Assembly: GCA_013415595.1 (NCBI GenBank)
Contig: JAAEEW010000098.1
Span: forward strand, 1-15,733
Reading direction: 5' to 3'
DNA length: 15,733 nt
From: Methanosarcinales archaeon
Lineage (GTDB): Archaea > Halobacteriota > Methanosarcinia > Methanotrichales > Methanotrichaceae
The notes under the pieces are model-generated. The model saw nothing but the letters and a program-made list of their open reading frames with translations, had not been told where the DNA came from and did no database searches. A program made the position numbers and the translations under genes. Positions 7,284 to 13,286 of the stretch are shown one piece after another (the stretch's first letter is position 1; every line of letters starts with the position of its first letter).

Positions 7284-7330
7284 TTGTCCGCTCTGCCACC
7301 CCGGCTCAACCGCCCTAGTTTTCAACCAAG

Positions 7331-7338
7331 CTTTATAA
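7331..7338 (-). promoter_or_regulatory. TATA box for tRNA-Ser (and probably L40e-GGGPS)
   Basis: TTATAAAG on the minus strand is centred about 30 bases before the tRNA 5' end at 7305, so transcription would start near 7309. It is the best TATA match upstream of the tRNA, and no comparable box precedes L40e. Confidence 0.6.
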
Positions 7339-7372
7339 CTGTTGCTCTGCGCGACGAGGCCAAACGGGCAGG

Positions 7373-7395
7373 ACTAAAAAGAATAGGTTTATTTT
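7373..7395 (+). promoter_or_regulatory. Promoter region of the malic enzyme gene
   Basis: Two AT-rich elements are candidates: CTAAAAAG near 7374 and TTTATTTT at 7388-7395. The first gives a leader of about 16 bases that includes GAGG at 7407-7410. The second would place the start at the ATG itself. They lie back to back with the tRNA promoter. Confidence 0.45.
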
Positions 7396-7417
7396 CGTCA
7401 CCAGTAGAGGATAATAA

Positions 7418-8638
7418 ATGACGACTAGAGAGGATGCTCTGCAGTTTCATGAGATGGCGAAGGGCAAGATCGCCATCCGCAGCAAGGTTCCCTGCCGGAC
7501 CAGGGAGGATCTGAGCCTGGCCTACACCCCCGGCGTGGCCGAGCCCTGCCTGGAGATAGCCAGGAATCCAGAAGACGTTTACCGCTACACCGCCAAGGGG
7601 AACCTGGTGGCCGTGGTCACCGACGGCACCGCCGTCCTGGGACTGGGGGATATCGGTCCTCTGGCCTCCATCCCGGTGATGGAGGGCAAGGCCATTCTTT
7701 TCAAAAACTTCGCCGACGTCGATGCCTTCCCCATCGCCCTGGACAGCAAGGACCCGGAGGAGATCGTGGAGATGGTGAAGAAGATGGCCCCGGTCTTCGG
7801 TGGCATCAACCTGGAGGACATCAGCGCCCCCCGCTGCTTCCAGATCGAGGAGCGCCTGAAAAGGGAGCTGGACATCCCCGTCTTTCACGACGACCAGCAC
7901 GGGACGGCAGTGGTGACCCTGGCCGCCATGATCAACGCCCTGAAGATCGTCTGCAAGGAGTTCTCCCAGATCAGGGTGGCCATGTCCGGGGCCGGAGCGG
8001 CGGGGGTGGCGGTTACCAGGTTCCTGATGAGCTTCGGGGTAAAAGACGTCAGGATGTGCGACCGCAAGGGAGTCATCCACCAGGGTCGTGAAGACCTGAA
8101 CTCCGCCAAGAGGGAGATCGCCCGTCTGACCAACCCCCTGGGCATCTCCGGCTCCCTGGCCGAGGCCATGAAGGGGGCGGACGTCTTCATCGGCCTCTCC
8201 GCTCCGGGGATAGTGACCCAGGAGATGGTGCGAGGCATGGCCGACGATCCGGTCATCTTCGCCATGGCCAATCCGGTGCCGGAGATCATGCCCCACCTGG
8301 CCAGGGAGGCCGGAGCAAAGGTGGTAGCCACCGGCCGCTCGGACTTCCCCAACCAGGTCAACAACGTGCTGGGGTTCCCGGGGATATTTCGCGGCGCTCT
8401 GGACGTGAGGGCCCGGGACATCAACGAGCCCATGAAGATCGCGGCGGCAGAGGCCATAGCCTCCCTGGTGGCGGAGGTCTCGGCGGAGTGCATCATTCCC
8501 TCGCCCCTGGACCGAAGCGTAGTCCCAAAGGTGGCGGAGGCGGTGGCCAGGGCGGCCATGGAGAGCGGGGTAGCCCGGCTGGAGGTGGACCCTGCCCAGA
8601 TGGCCAGGAGGACGGCAGAGCGGATCGGGAATCTGTAA
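7418..8638 (+). CDS. Malic enzyme (oxaloacetate-decarboxylating malate dehydrogenase)
   Basis: The 406-residue protein is a short, bacterial/archaeal-type malic enzyme converting malate to pyruvate and CO2 with NAD(P)+. The N-terminal domain has LAYTPGVAEPC (residues 34-44) with the catalytic Tyr36, Lys91 in EGKAILFK, and the metal ligands in INLEDI (Glu133, Asp134) and FHDDQHGT (Asp158). The Rossmann glycine motif GAGAAG is at 191-196. The C-terminal phosphotransacetylase domain of the long MaeB type is absent. ATG 7418 has GAGG 7 bases upstream. The gene is alone, convergent with thymidylate synthase. In a methanogen it could link pyruvate with the C4 acids of the partial TCA pathway; the cofactor cannot be told with certainty from sequence. 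Confidence 0.93.
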   Translation: MTTREDALQFHEMAKGKIAIRSKVPCRTREDLSLAYTPGVAEPCLEIARNPEDVYRYTAKGNLVAVVTDGTAVLGLGDIGPLASIPVMEGKAILFKNFADVDAFPIALDSKDPEEIVEMVKKMAPVFGGINLEDISAPRCFQIEERLKRELDIPVFHDDQHGTAVVTLAAMINALKIVCKEFSQIRVAMSGAGAAGVAVTRFLMSFGVKDVRMCDRKGVIHQGREDLNSAKREIARLTNPLGISGSLAEAMKGADVFIGLSAPGIVTQEMVRGMADDPVIFAMANPVPEIMPHLAREAGAKVVATGRSDFPNQVNNVLGFPGIFRGALDVRARDINEPMKIAAAEAIASLVAEVSAECIIPSPLDRSVVPKVAEAVARAAMESGVARLEVDPAQMARRTAERIGNL

Positions 8639-8698
8639 AATATCTCGAAGCTACGGCGACTGCAGGCATACTCCCAGGGTTTTCAGAGATCTCCAGTC

Positions 8699-9370
8699 TC
8701 AGAGTTTTGCAGGCCGTCCCCTGAGCATCTCCTCCACCCAGTCCCAGTCGTGATCATAAATGTGGGCCGAGGCGCTGGTGGTGGAGATGGAGCCCACCTC
8801 CGCGCCTACCTCCCCGGCCATGTATTCCAGCACCCTGGTCAGCCCGTAGAGGTTAGCCGGGTAAGCTCCGGCGAAGTCGTGGCTGCGAAACAGCACGGTC
8901 AGGTTGAGCTTCCCGTCCCGCAGCTTGAAGTCGTCCACCATCATGCAGGGGACCTCCTCCTTGGCGGCATCCACCGGGGGTATCCAGGTAACCGCCGTGG
9001 CCCGTCTGGTGGCAGGATTGGACCTCAGGCGGATGGCGGCCTGCTCCAGCTGGTCCACCGGGGGTCCTCCCGGCAGGGACCAGGCCCGCAGCCGCTCACC
9101 ATAAGTGTACTCGAATCCCGGGTTCTCGCCGGTGAGAAGCTGCTGTGCGTACTCCTCCAGACGATCCCGGTTCCAGGAGTACTGGGGAGGGATCATCTCC
9201 CGGCGGGGGTCCTCCACCACCACCTGCAGGGCCAGGATCTCCCTTATCCTGGTCCCCCGCTCGTCCTTCAGCTCCTGGCCCTGCCTCCAGATGAGGTTCA
9301 GTCCCCGCTGCCAGGCCTCGGCAATGGTGGCGGCCCGGATGAGTCTGCCCAGCTTCATAGAATTCAACAT
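8699..9370 (-). CDS. thyA: Thymidylate synthase, methanogen type
   Basis: The 223-residue enzyme belongs to the shorter archaeal branch of the ThyA family, which methylates dUMP to dTMP using a methanogen pterin rather than ordinary folate. The catalytic cysteine is Cys142 in VPCMMVDDF. Substrate-binding arginines are in NPATRRATAV (Arg122, Arg123). The family signature RSHDFAGAYPAN is at 162-173, and the SAHIYDHDW motif at 201-209. Bacterial ThyA proteins are about 265 residues. ATG 9370 has GAGG touching it, so the in-frame ATG at 9358 (MKLGRLIRAATIAEAW), 12 bases further, may be the true start. It follows a small gene on the same strand by 46 bases. Confidence 0.9.
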   Translation of the reverse strand: MLNSMKLGRLIRAATIAEAWQRGLNLIWRQGQELKDERGTRIREILALQVVVEDPRREMIPPQYSWNRDRLEEYAQQLLTGENPGFEYTYGERLRAWSLPGGPPVDQLEQAAIRLRSNPATRRATAVTWIPPVDAAKEEVPCMMVDDFKLRDGKLNLTVLFRSHDFAGAYPANLYGLTRVLEYMAGEVGAEVGSISTTSASAHIYDHDWDWVEEMLRGRPAKL

Positions 9371-9416
9371 CCTCGAGATCTATTGAAGTCCTCGGAGAAA
9401 AATGGTCGGGGCGCCG

Positions 9417-9575
9417 CTACTTCGTCAGCTCGGCCAGGGCCTCGGGAGGCAGCGCCTTTATTATGTCTATCTTCTTGACGCACCGGGTGGCAATGCCGTA
9501 CTTCTTGGCCACCGGTCTAAGCTCTCTCATGCTGTACTTCTTGGAGATCTCCTCAGGGTCCATAACGATCAACAT
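9417..9575 (-). CDS. Small Rho-N/SAP-like protein
   Basis: This is a 52-residue protein whose middle, SMRELRPVAKKYGIATRCVKKIDIIKAL, has the helix-turn-helix rhythm of Rho-N/SAP-type nucleic-acid-binding domains. ATG 9575 is chosen because the palindromic TATA box at 9594-9601 would place transcription start at or within a few bases of it; MDPEE at 9563 is an alternative. The frame extends to 9620, but that would include the promoter. The gene precedes thyA by 46 bases and is probably co-transcribed with it. I cannot name a specific function; binding to DNA or RNA is inferred from the fold pattern alone. Confidence 0.65.
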   Translation of the reverse strand: MLIVMDPEEISKKYSMRELRPVAKKYGIATRCVKKIDIIKALPPEALAELTK

Positions 9576-9593
9576 TTGTTCTTCATGTATGCT

Positions 9594-9601
9594 ATTTAAA
9601 T
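9594..9601. promoter_or_regulatory. Shared palindromic TATA box between divergent genes
   Basis: ATTTAAAT reads the same on both strands. On the minus strand it lies about 25 bases before the small protein's ATG (9575). On the plus strand it could drive the nuclease-like gene with a leader of about 70 bases. Confidence 0.5.
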
Positions 9602-9695
9602 GATGCAGAAGGACTTCCATAAACAGTTAAACGGGGGCCGGGGCGAAAGTGATGTAAGGAGAGAGCTAAAGGCCCCAGGCAGAGGGGTGGATCAC

Positions 9696-10157
9696 ATGGG
9701 AGACTTCGAATGGGCGCTGGTGGCGGCCCTCAATCGCTTCTTCGAGGAGGGAGATATCCAGGCCATAGCCTACCGGCTCAAGCAGCACCGGTTCACCGCC
9801 CAGTCCATGGACATCCTGGTGGACTCTCCCCAGCCCCGGTACTACCTGGCCATCGAGTGCAAGAGCCTGGACGCCCGCAAGACCAGGAGCCTGTACTTCA
9901 GCCAGCACTTCAACTCCGCCGGAGGGGGGCACCAGATCGAGAGGGAGAGCCAGTTTCTCCAGAGGTCGGGGCGCACCGGCATCCTGGCGGTGGAACTCCG
10001 CCGGGGGCCGGGCAAGCCCAAGACCGCCCACCTGGTGCCCTGGTCCCTCCTGCAGGAGCGCTTCCTCTCCGGGGGGGTGGGGCTCTCCCTGGAGGAGCTG
10101 GAGGCCCAGCCCGCCCTGAGCAGGAGGGGCGGAGAGTACGAGATCCTGGATCTGTGA
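9696..10157 (+). CDS. PD-(D/E)XK nuclease-like archaeal protein
   Basis: The 153-residue protein has the pattern of a small restriction-fold nuclease: Glu5 in the first helix, Asp39 and Asp43 in QSMDILVDS, then YLAIECKSL with Glu54 and Lys56, followed by a conserved RSLYFSQHFNSAGGGHQIERE segment. Spacing and size recall archaeal Holliday junction resolvases (about 130-150 residues), but the HQIER and VELRRG parts mark a separate methanogen/haloarchaeal group that I cannot name. The frame is open from 9600, but ATG 9696, preceded by GAGGGG and matching the natural start of the fold, is preferred. It stands alone before a terminator. A role in DNA repair or recombination is inferred only. Confidence 0.7.
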   Translation: MGDFEWALVAALNRFFEEGDIQAIAYRLKQHRFTAQSMDILVDSPQPRYYLAIECKSLDARKTRSLYFSQHFNSAGGGHQIERESQFLQRSGRTGILAVELRRGPGKPKTAHLVPWSLLQERFLSGGVGLSLEELEAQPALSRRGGEYEILDL

Positions 10158-10233
10158 TCCGCCTGAAACTGCGCCCGGGCCTCCCCCCGGGGGGCCAGGA
10201 TCCGATGCCCCGGGAGGGGGGAGGGCCCGGACA

Positions 10234-10258
10234 GTCCGGGAGCTGCCCGGACGCTTTT
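10234..10258 (+). terminator. Hairpin terminator after the nuclease-like gene
   Basis: GTCCGGG (10234-10240) pairs with CCCGGAC (10246-10252) around AGCTG and is followed by TTTT at 10255-10258. A GC-rich self-complementary stretch also lies upstream near 10179-10200. Confidence 0.5.
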
Positions 10259-10285
10259 ATCATGGCCAGGGCTGCCAGGGCGGTC

Positions 10286-10309
10286 GCGGACCAATCCGCG
10301 GACCAATCC
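10286..10309. repeat. Tandem 12-bp direct repeat
   Basis: GCGGACCAATCC occurs twice head to tail (10286-10297 and 10298-10309), about 75 bases before cbiT and upstream of its TATA box. Two exact copies could be an activator site or a slip duplication. Confidence 0.6.
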
Positions 10310-10353
10310 AACTTCCGGATCATTTAACTTGATGCAAGCCAGGTTGGATTAAC

Positions 10354-10384
10354 CTTATATTCAACCCTGGGCCTCCAGGAGGCC
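10354..10384 (+). promoter_or_regulatory. cbiT promoter: TATA box and start-site palindrome
   Basis: CTTATATT at 10354-10361 is a good TATA box and puts transcription start at about 10384, next to the ATG at 10385. The 15-base perfect palindrome GGCCTCC-A-GGAGGCC fills 10370-10384. It contains GGAGG, but only 2 bases from the ATG, so a leaderless message is more likely than normal ribosome binding. Confidence 0.5.
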
Positions 10385-10897
10385 ATGAAACTTCCCGGAA
10401 CGGCCACCCAACCGGAGAACATCCACATAGCCCTGGGGAAATTGGATATCCAGCCGGGCATGGTCTTTCTGGACGTGGGATGCGGCTCCGGGGCCGTCTC
10501 CCTGGCCGCCTGCCGGTTTACGGACCGCATCTACGGCATCGACCGCAGGGCGGAGGCTGTGCTGGCCTCCAGGGCCCTGGTTCCCGGAGCGACCTTCCGT
10601 CACGGCGAGGCGGTGGAGATCCTGGACCGCCTCCCCCCTGTGGACCGCTGCTTCATCGGGGGGACCAGGGGGATCGAGGACTTCTTGCCGGAGCTGGCCA
10701 GAAAGGCCCATCCCGGCTGCCGCATGGTGGTTAACCTGGCCCGGATGGGGGTGGCTTCCCGGGTGGCGGAGCTGATGGAGGAATGCTGCACCCTGGAGGA
10801 GGTGCTGCAGGTGCAGATCTGCCGGGGATACCCTCTGGCCGGGGACTGGGCCCTGAGGCCGGTAAATCCCATCTTCATGGTGGTGGGCCGTTGCTGA
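10385..10897 (+). CDS. cbiT: CbiT, cobalt-precorrin-6B C15-methyltransferase (decarboxylating)
   Basis: The 170-residue class I SAM methyltransferase methylates C15 and decarboxylates the C12 acetate side chain of cobalt-precorrin-7 (EC 2.1.1.196). The SAM loop is FLDVGCGSGAVSL (residues 28-40). The acidic residue of motif II is Asp53 in IYGIDRR, and FIGGTRG (90-96) is the CbiT-specific loop. The chain ends NPIFMVVGRC, the usual family end. It is free-standing, not fused to CbiE as in CobL. ATG 10385 lies about 26 bases after a TATA box. It is separated from the cbiL-D run by 201 bases. Confidence 0.88.
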   Translation: MKLPGTATQPENIHIALGKLDIQPGMVFLDVGCGSGAVSLAACRFTDRIYGIDRRAEAVLASRALVPGATFRHGEAVEILDRLPPVDRCFIGGTRGIEDFLPELARKAHPGCRMVVNLARMGVASRVAELMEECCTLEEVLQVQICRGYPLAGDWALRPVNPIFMVVGRC

Positions 10898-11098
10898 TGC
10901 CGGCAGATGGTCACAATCACCGCTTTCCAGAACCTTGCGGCAGGACGATTGGTCCCTGGCCACCTGGCCCAGAGGGGACAGGATGCCCGGGCGCCCCGGG
11001 AAAACTTTTGAAAAGGAGATTGGGGAGGATACCACTTTGATGATGAAATTGCCTGGATGCAAGCTTGCCGCTCTGACCGGGACTGAGGAGGGCACAGG
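10898..11098. other. Gap between cbiT and cbiL
   Basis: This 201-base gap has a stem-loop CCCGGG-CGC-CCCGGG (10986-11000) followed by the symmetric CTTTTGAAAAG (11005-11015), which may end cbiT transcripts or act as the promoter of cbiL. Two short open frames, about 33 codons from an ATG at 10909 and 21 codons from 11041 whose stop overlaps the cbiL start, have no recognised relatives. I see nothing resembling a bacterial cobalamin riboswitch. Confidence 0.4.
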
Positions 11099-11707
11099 AT
11101 GCTGATTGGAGTGAGCCTGGGCCCCGGCGACCCCGGTCTATTGACCCTGAAGGCCGTGGAGGCCCTGCGCCGGTCGGCCAGGGTCTACGTTCCCGGAGAG
11201 CTGGCCGGCGAGCTGGCCAGGCCCTACTGCCAGCCGGAGGTGCTGGACTTCCCCATGATCGAGGACCAGGAAATGCTGGAGGAGATCTGGTCGAGGAACG
11301 CCGACCTGGTGGCCGGCCACGCCCTGGCCGGAGATGCAGCCTTCGCCTGTCTGGGGGATGTGAACACCTTCTCCACCTTCACCCACCTCAAGCGGCTGAT
11401 CGAGGAGAGGCACCCGGAGGTGGAGGTGCAGAGCATCCCCGGGGTGGGAGTGGTCCCCGCCCTGGCCGCCCGCTTCGGGGTGGGGCTGGACCGCTCCTTC
11501 CTGGTCTCAGACGGGTCGCCCCAGGACACGGTGATCAGAATCAAGGCCACCCGGCCCCGGGAGCTGGCCGGCGAGCTGGAGAGCCAGGGCTACCGGGAGT
11601 TCATCCTGGGAAGAAAGCTGTTCACCCCGGAAGAGGAGATCGTGAGGGGAGAGATGCCGGAGAAGAGCCACTACTTCAGCGTGCTTTACGCCCGGAGGGG
11701 CAGATGA
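11099..11707 (+). CDS. cbiL: CbiL, cobalt-factor II C20-methyltransferase
   Basis: The 202-residue protein is a tetrapyrrole methylase that methylates C20 of cobalt-factor II with SAM (EC 2.1.1.151). It opens with the family glycine loop SLGPGDPGLLTLKA (residues 6-19). The CbiL signature is strong: ALAGDAAFACLGDVNTFSTF (about 75-94) then SIPGVGVVPALAAR (112-125). It is slightly shorter than bacterial CbiL, as is common in archaea. GAGGAGG at 11085-11091 lies 7 bases before ATG 11099. Its TGA overlaps the cbiF ATG by four bases (ATGA), so translation is coupled. It begins the tightly packed part of the operon. Confidence 0.92.
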   Translation: MLIGVSLGPGDPGLLTLKAVEALRRSARVYVPGELAGELARPYCQPEVLDFPMIEDQEMLEEIWSRNADLVAGHALAGDAAFACLGDVNTFSTFTHLKRLIEERHPEVEVQSIPGVGVVPALAARFGVGLDRSFLVSDGSPQDTVIRIKATRPRELAGELESQGYREFILGRKLFTPEEEIVRGEMPEKSHYFSVLYARRGR

Positions 11708-12414
11708 AGGTATACTTCGTGGGAGCCGGTCCGGGGGACCGGGAGCTGATCACTGTCAAGGGAGCCCGGCTGTTGGAGGAGGCTGACCTGGTGGTCTACG
11801 CCGGCTCCCTGGTCAATCCGGAGCTGTGGCAGGAGCTCAGGGCGGAGAAGGTGGACAGCAACCACCTATCCCTGGAGGAGACCACCCGCATCATGATGGA
11901 GGCCCTGGCCCAGGGAAAGAAGGTGGTCAGGCTGCACAGCGGAGACCCCGCCCTCTACGGGGCCATCCTGGAGCAGATGAAGCCCCTGGAGGAGCAGGGC
12001 GTGGAGGTGGAGGTGGTTCCCGGTGTGTCTTCCCTCTTCGCCACCGCCGCCGCCCTCAAAACCCAGCTCACCCTCAAGGGAGTCTCGGAGTCGCTGATCG
12101 TCACCCGCCCGGCAGGGACCACCCTGGAGGAGGACGAGCGTACTTCCCTAGCCCGGCACGGCACCACCATGGCCGTATTCCTGGGAGTGGACAGGATCCG
12201 GGAGGTGGTGCAGGCTCTGGACCGACCTTCCGACACCCCGGTGGCGGTGGTCTATCACGCCTCCTGGCCGGACCAGAAGATCGTCACCGGCACCCTGGAG
12301 GATATTTCATCCAGGGTGGAGGAGGCGGGAATCACCCGCAGCGCCCTGATCCTGGTGGGCGGGGTGGTCAGAAGAAGCGGATTTAGGAGGTCGCACCTAT
12401 ACCGAAGTCGGTAG
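11704..12414 (+). CDS. cbiF: CbiF, cobalt-precorrin-4 C11-methyltransferase
   Basis: The 236-residue tetrapyrrole methylase acts at C11 of cobalt-precorrin-4 (EC 2.1.1.271). Visible family features are VGAGPGD (residues 6-12), the CbiF-typical YAGSLVNPEL (32-41), LHSGDPALYGA (77-87) and VVPGVSSLFATAAAL (104-118), which together form the SAM and substrate cleft. The length is standard. The ATG overlaps the cbiL stop by four bases. The coding end runs under the ribosome binding site, and probably the true start, of cbiG. All parts of the family are present, and I see nothing odd in it. Confidence 0.94.
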   Translation: MKVYFVGAGPGDRELITVKGARLLEEADLVVYAGSLVNPELWQELRAEKVDSNHLSLEETTRIMMEALAQGKKVVRLHSGDPALYGAILEQMKPLEEQGVEVEVVPGVSSLFATAAALKTQLTLKGVSESLIVTRPAGTTLEEDERTSLARHGTTMAVFLGVDRIREVVQALDRPSDTPVAVVYHASWPDQKIVTGTLEDISSRVEEAGITRSALILVGGVVRRSGFRRSHLYRSR

Positions 12415-12416
12415 GG

Positions 12417-13286
12417 GTGCTGGCATTCTCCCGGGACCGGGAGGCGGGGGAGCGGATCTGCCGGGCCCTGGAGGGCGATTACTCCCCCCGGCTGCGCCTC
12501 TACTCCGGCCCCCGGAGCCTGGCCCGGGCCCTGGAGGAAGAGGATCTCCTCCTGCCGGTGATGGCAGTGGGAATCGTGGTCAGGCTTCTCGTCCCCCATC
12601 TGCGGGACAAATGGACTGACCGGCCGGTGGTGGCTGTGGACTCGGCCCTGACCTGCGCCGTTCCGGTGGTGGGAGGGCACCACGGGGCCAACGACCTGGC
12701 CAGACATCTGGCCCGCAGGATGGGCCTCTTTCCGGCCGTCACCACCGCCACCGACGCCCGGGGCCGGCCCCACCTGGAGGCGGTGGCCAGCAGCCTGGGA
12801 AGGGAGATCGTGAACCGGGACTCCTCCCTGCCTGTCAACCTGGCCTTCCTCAGGCAGGATGTGCCGGTGGTCAGGATCAGCGGGCCCAAGGTGGTCCTGG
12901 TGGACGACGACGTGGCGGTTCTGAAGAGCAGTGGCGGAGTGGTGGTGGGGATCGGCACCAGGAAGGGAGTATCCAGGGAAGAGGTGCTATCGGCTCTGGA
13001 CCGGGCTTTGCAGGAGGCGGGCAGGACCAGGGACGACGTCCGGGCCATGGCCAGCGCCTGGCTGAAGCGAGACGAGGAAGGGATCGCCGGGGCGGCAGCT
13101 TGCCTGGGAAAAGAAGTGGTATTTCTGCCCCCGGAGGTGCTCAACGCCCAGATGCCGGTCAGCTCCTCCCGGGCCTCGGACCTGGGGCTGGTGGGAGTGG
13201 CCGAGCCTGCCGCCCTGGCCCTCTCCTGCCGGCTGATCATGCCCAAGAAGGTCTACGGGAGGGTGACCATTGCCCTCGGAGAGTAA
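12417..13286 (+). CDS. cbiG: CbiG, cobalt-precorrin-5A hydrolase
   Basis: The enzyme opens the lactone ring of cobalt-precorrin-5A and releases acetaldehyde, the ring-contraction step (EC 3.7.1.12). From the GTG at 12417 it has 289 residues. The N-terminal core carries AVGIVVRLLVPHLRDKWTD (50-68) and AVPVVGGHHGANDLA (81-95). The C-terminal CobE/GbiG domain starts near VVGIGTRKGVSREEVL (176-191) and ends EPAALALS and beyond. The GTG lies 26 bases from AGGAGG (12385-12390). An in-frame ATA at 12399 is 8 bases after that site and would add IPKSVG, so ATA is the more likely start; see findings. It overlaps the end of cbiF if so, and the cbiH start in any case. Confidence 0.9.
   Translation: MLAFSRDREAGERICRALEGDYSPRLRLYSGPRSLARALEEEDLLLPVMAVGIVVRLLVPHLRDKWTDRPVVAVDSALTCAVPVVGGHHGANDLARHLARRMGLFPAVTTATDARGRPHLEAVASSLGREIVNRDSSLPVNLAFLRQDVPVVRISGPKVVLVDDDVAVLKSSGGVVVGIGTRKGVSREEVLSALDRALQEAGRTRDDVRAMASAWLKRDEEGIAGAAACLGKEVVFLPPEVLNAQMPVSSSRASDLGLVGVAEPAALALSCRLIMPKKVYGRVTIALGE

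Larger units (their letters stand above)
7156..7305 (-). tRNA. tRNA-Ser(CGA) with two apparent non-canonical introns
   Basis: The 5' acceptor strand GCCGGGG (7305-7299) pairs with CCCCGGC (7163-7157), followed by G73 at 7156, the usual serine discriminator. The anticodon arm is GCAGG-CTCGAGA-CCTGT with anticodon CGA at 7240-7238. A class II variable arm GTCCC-TTCCA-GGGAC (7229-7215) confirms serine. The T stem TTGGG/CCCAA (7212-7208 and 7168-7164) is complete. The gene is 150 bases long, and removing 31 bases from the D-loop and 32 from the T-loop gives an 87-base tRNA with a standard TTCAAAT T-loop. The anticodon loop itself is 7 bases with no intron. CCA is not encoded. A TATA box lies about 26 bases upstream of the 5' end. 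Confidence 0.85.

Noticed and set aside
7156..7305. tRNA-Leu instead of tRNA-Ser
   Set aside because: The long variable arm fits both, but anticodon CGA and discriminator G73 fit serine; leucine tRNAs of archaea carry A73.
7322..8296. Long open frame antisense to malic enzyme
   Set aside because: It mirrors a real gene in high-G+C DNA; the His/Gly/Asp-rich translation has no family features.
10286..10309. CRISPR-like repeat
   Set aside because: Only two 12-base copies with no spacer between them.
10909..11010. Short frame after cbiT (begins MVTITAFQNLAAG)
   Set aside because: No ribosome binding site or recognisable family; about 33 codons, and CbiT already ends at its usual place.
10898..11098. 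Possible cobalamin riboswitch before cbiL
   Set aside because: No B12-box-like core or expected multi-arm layout could be made out; only a GC hairpin and a short symmetric AT element are present.
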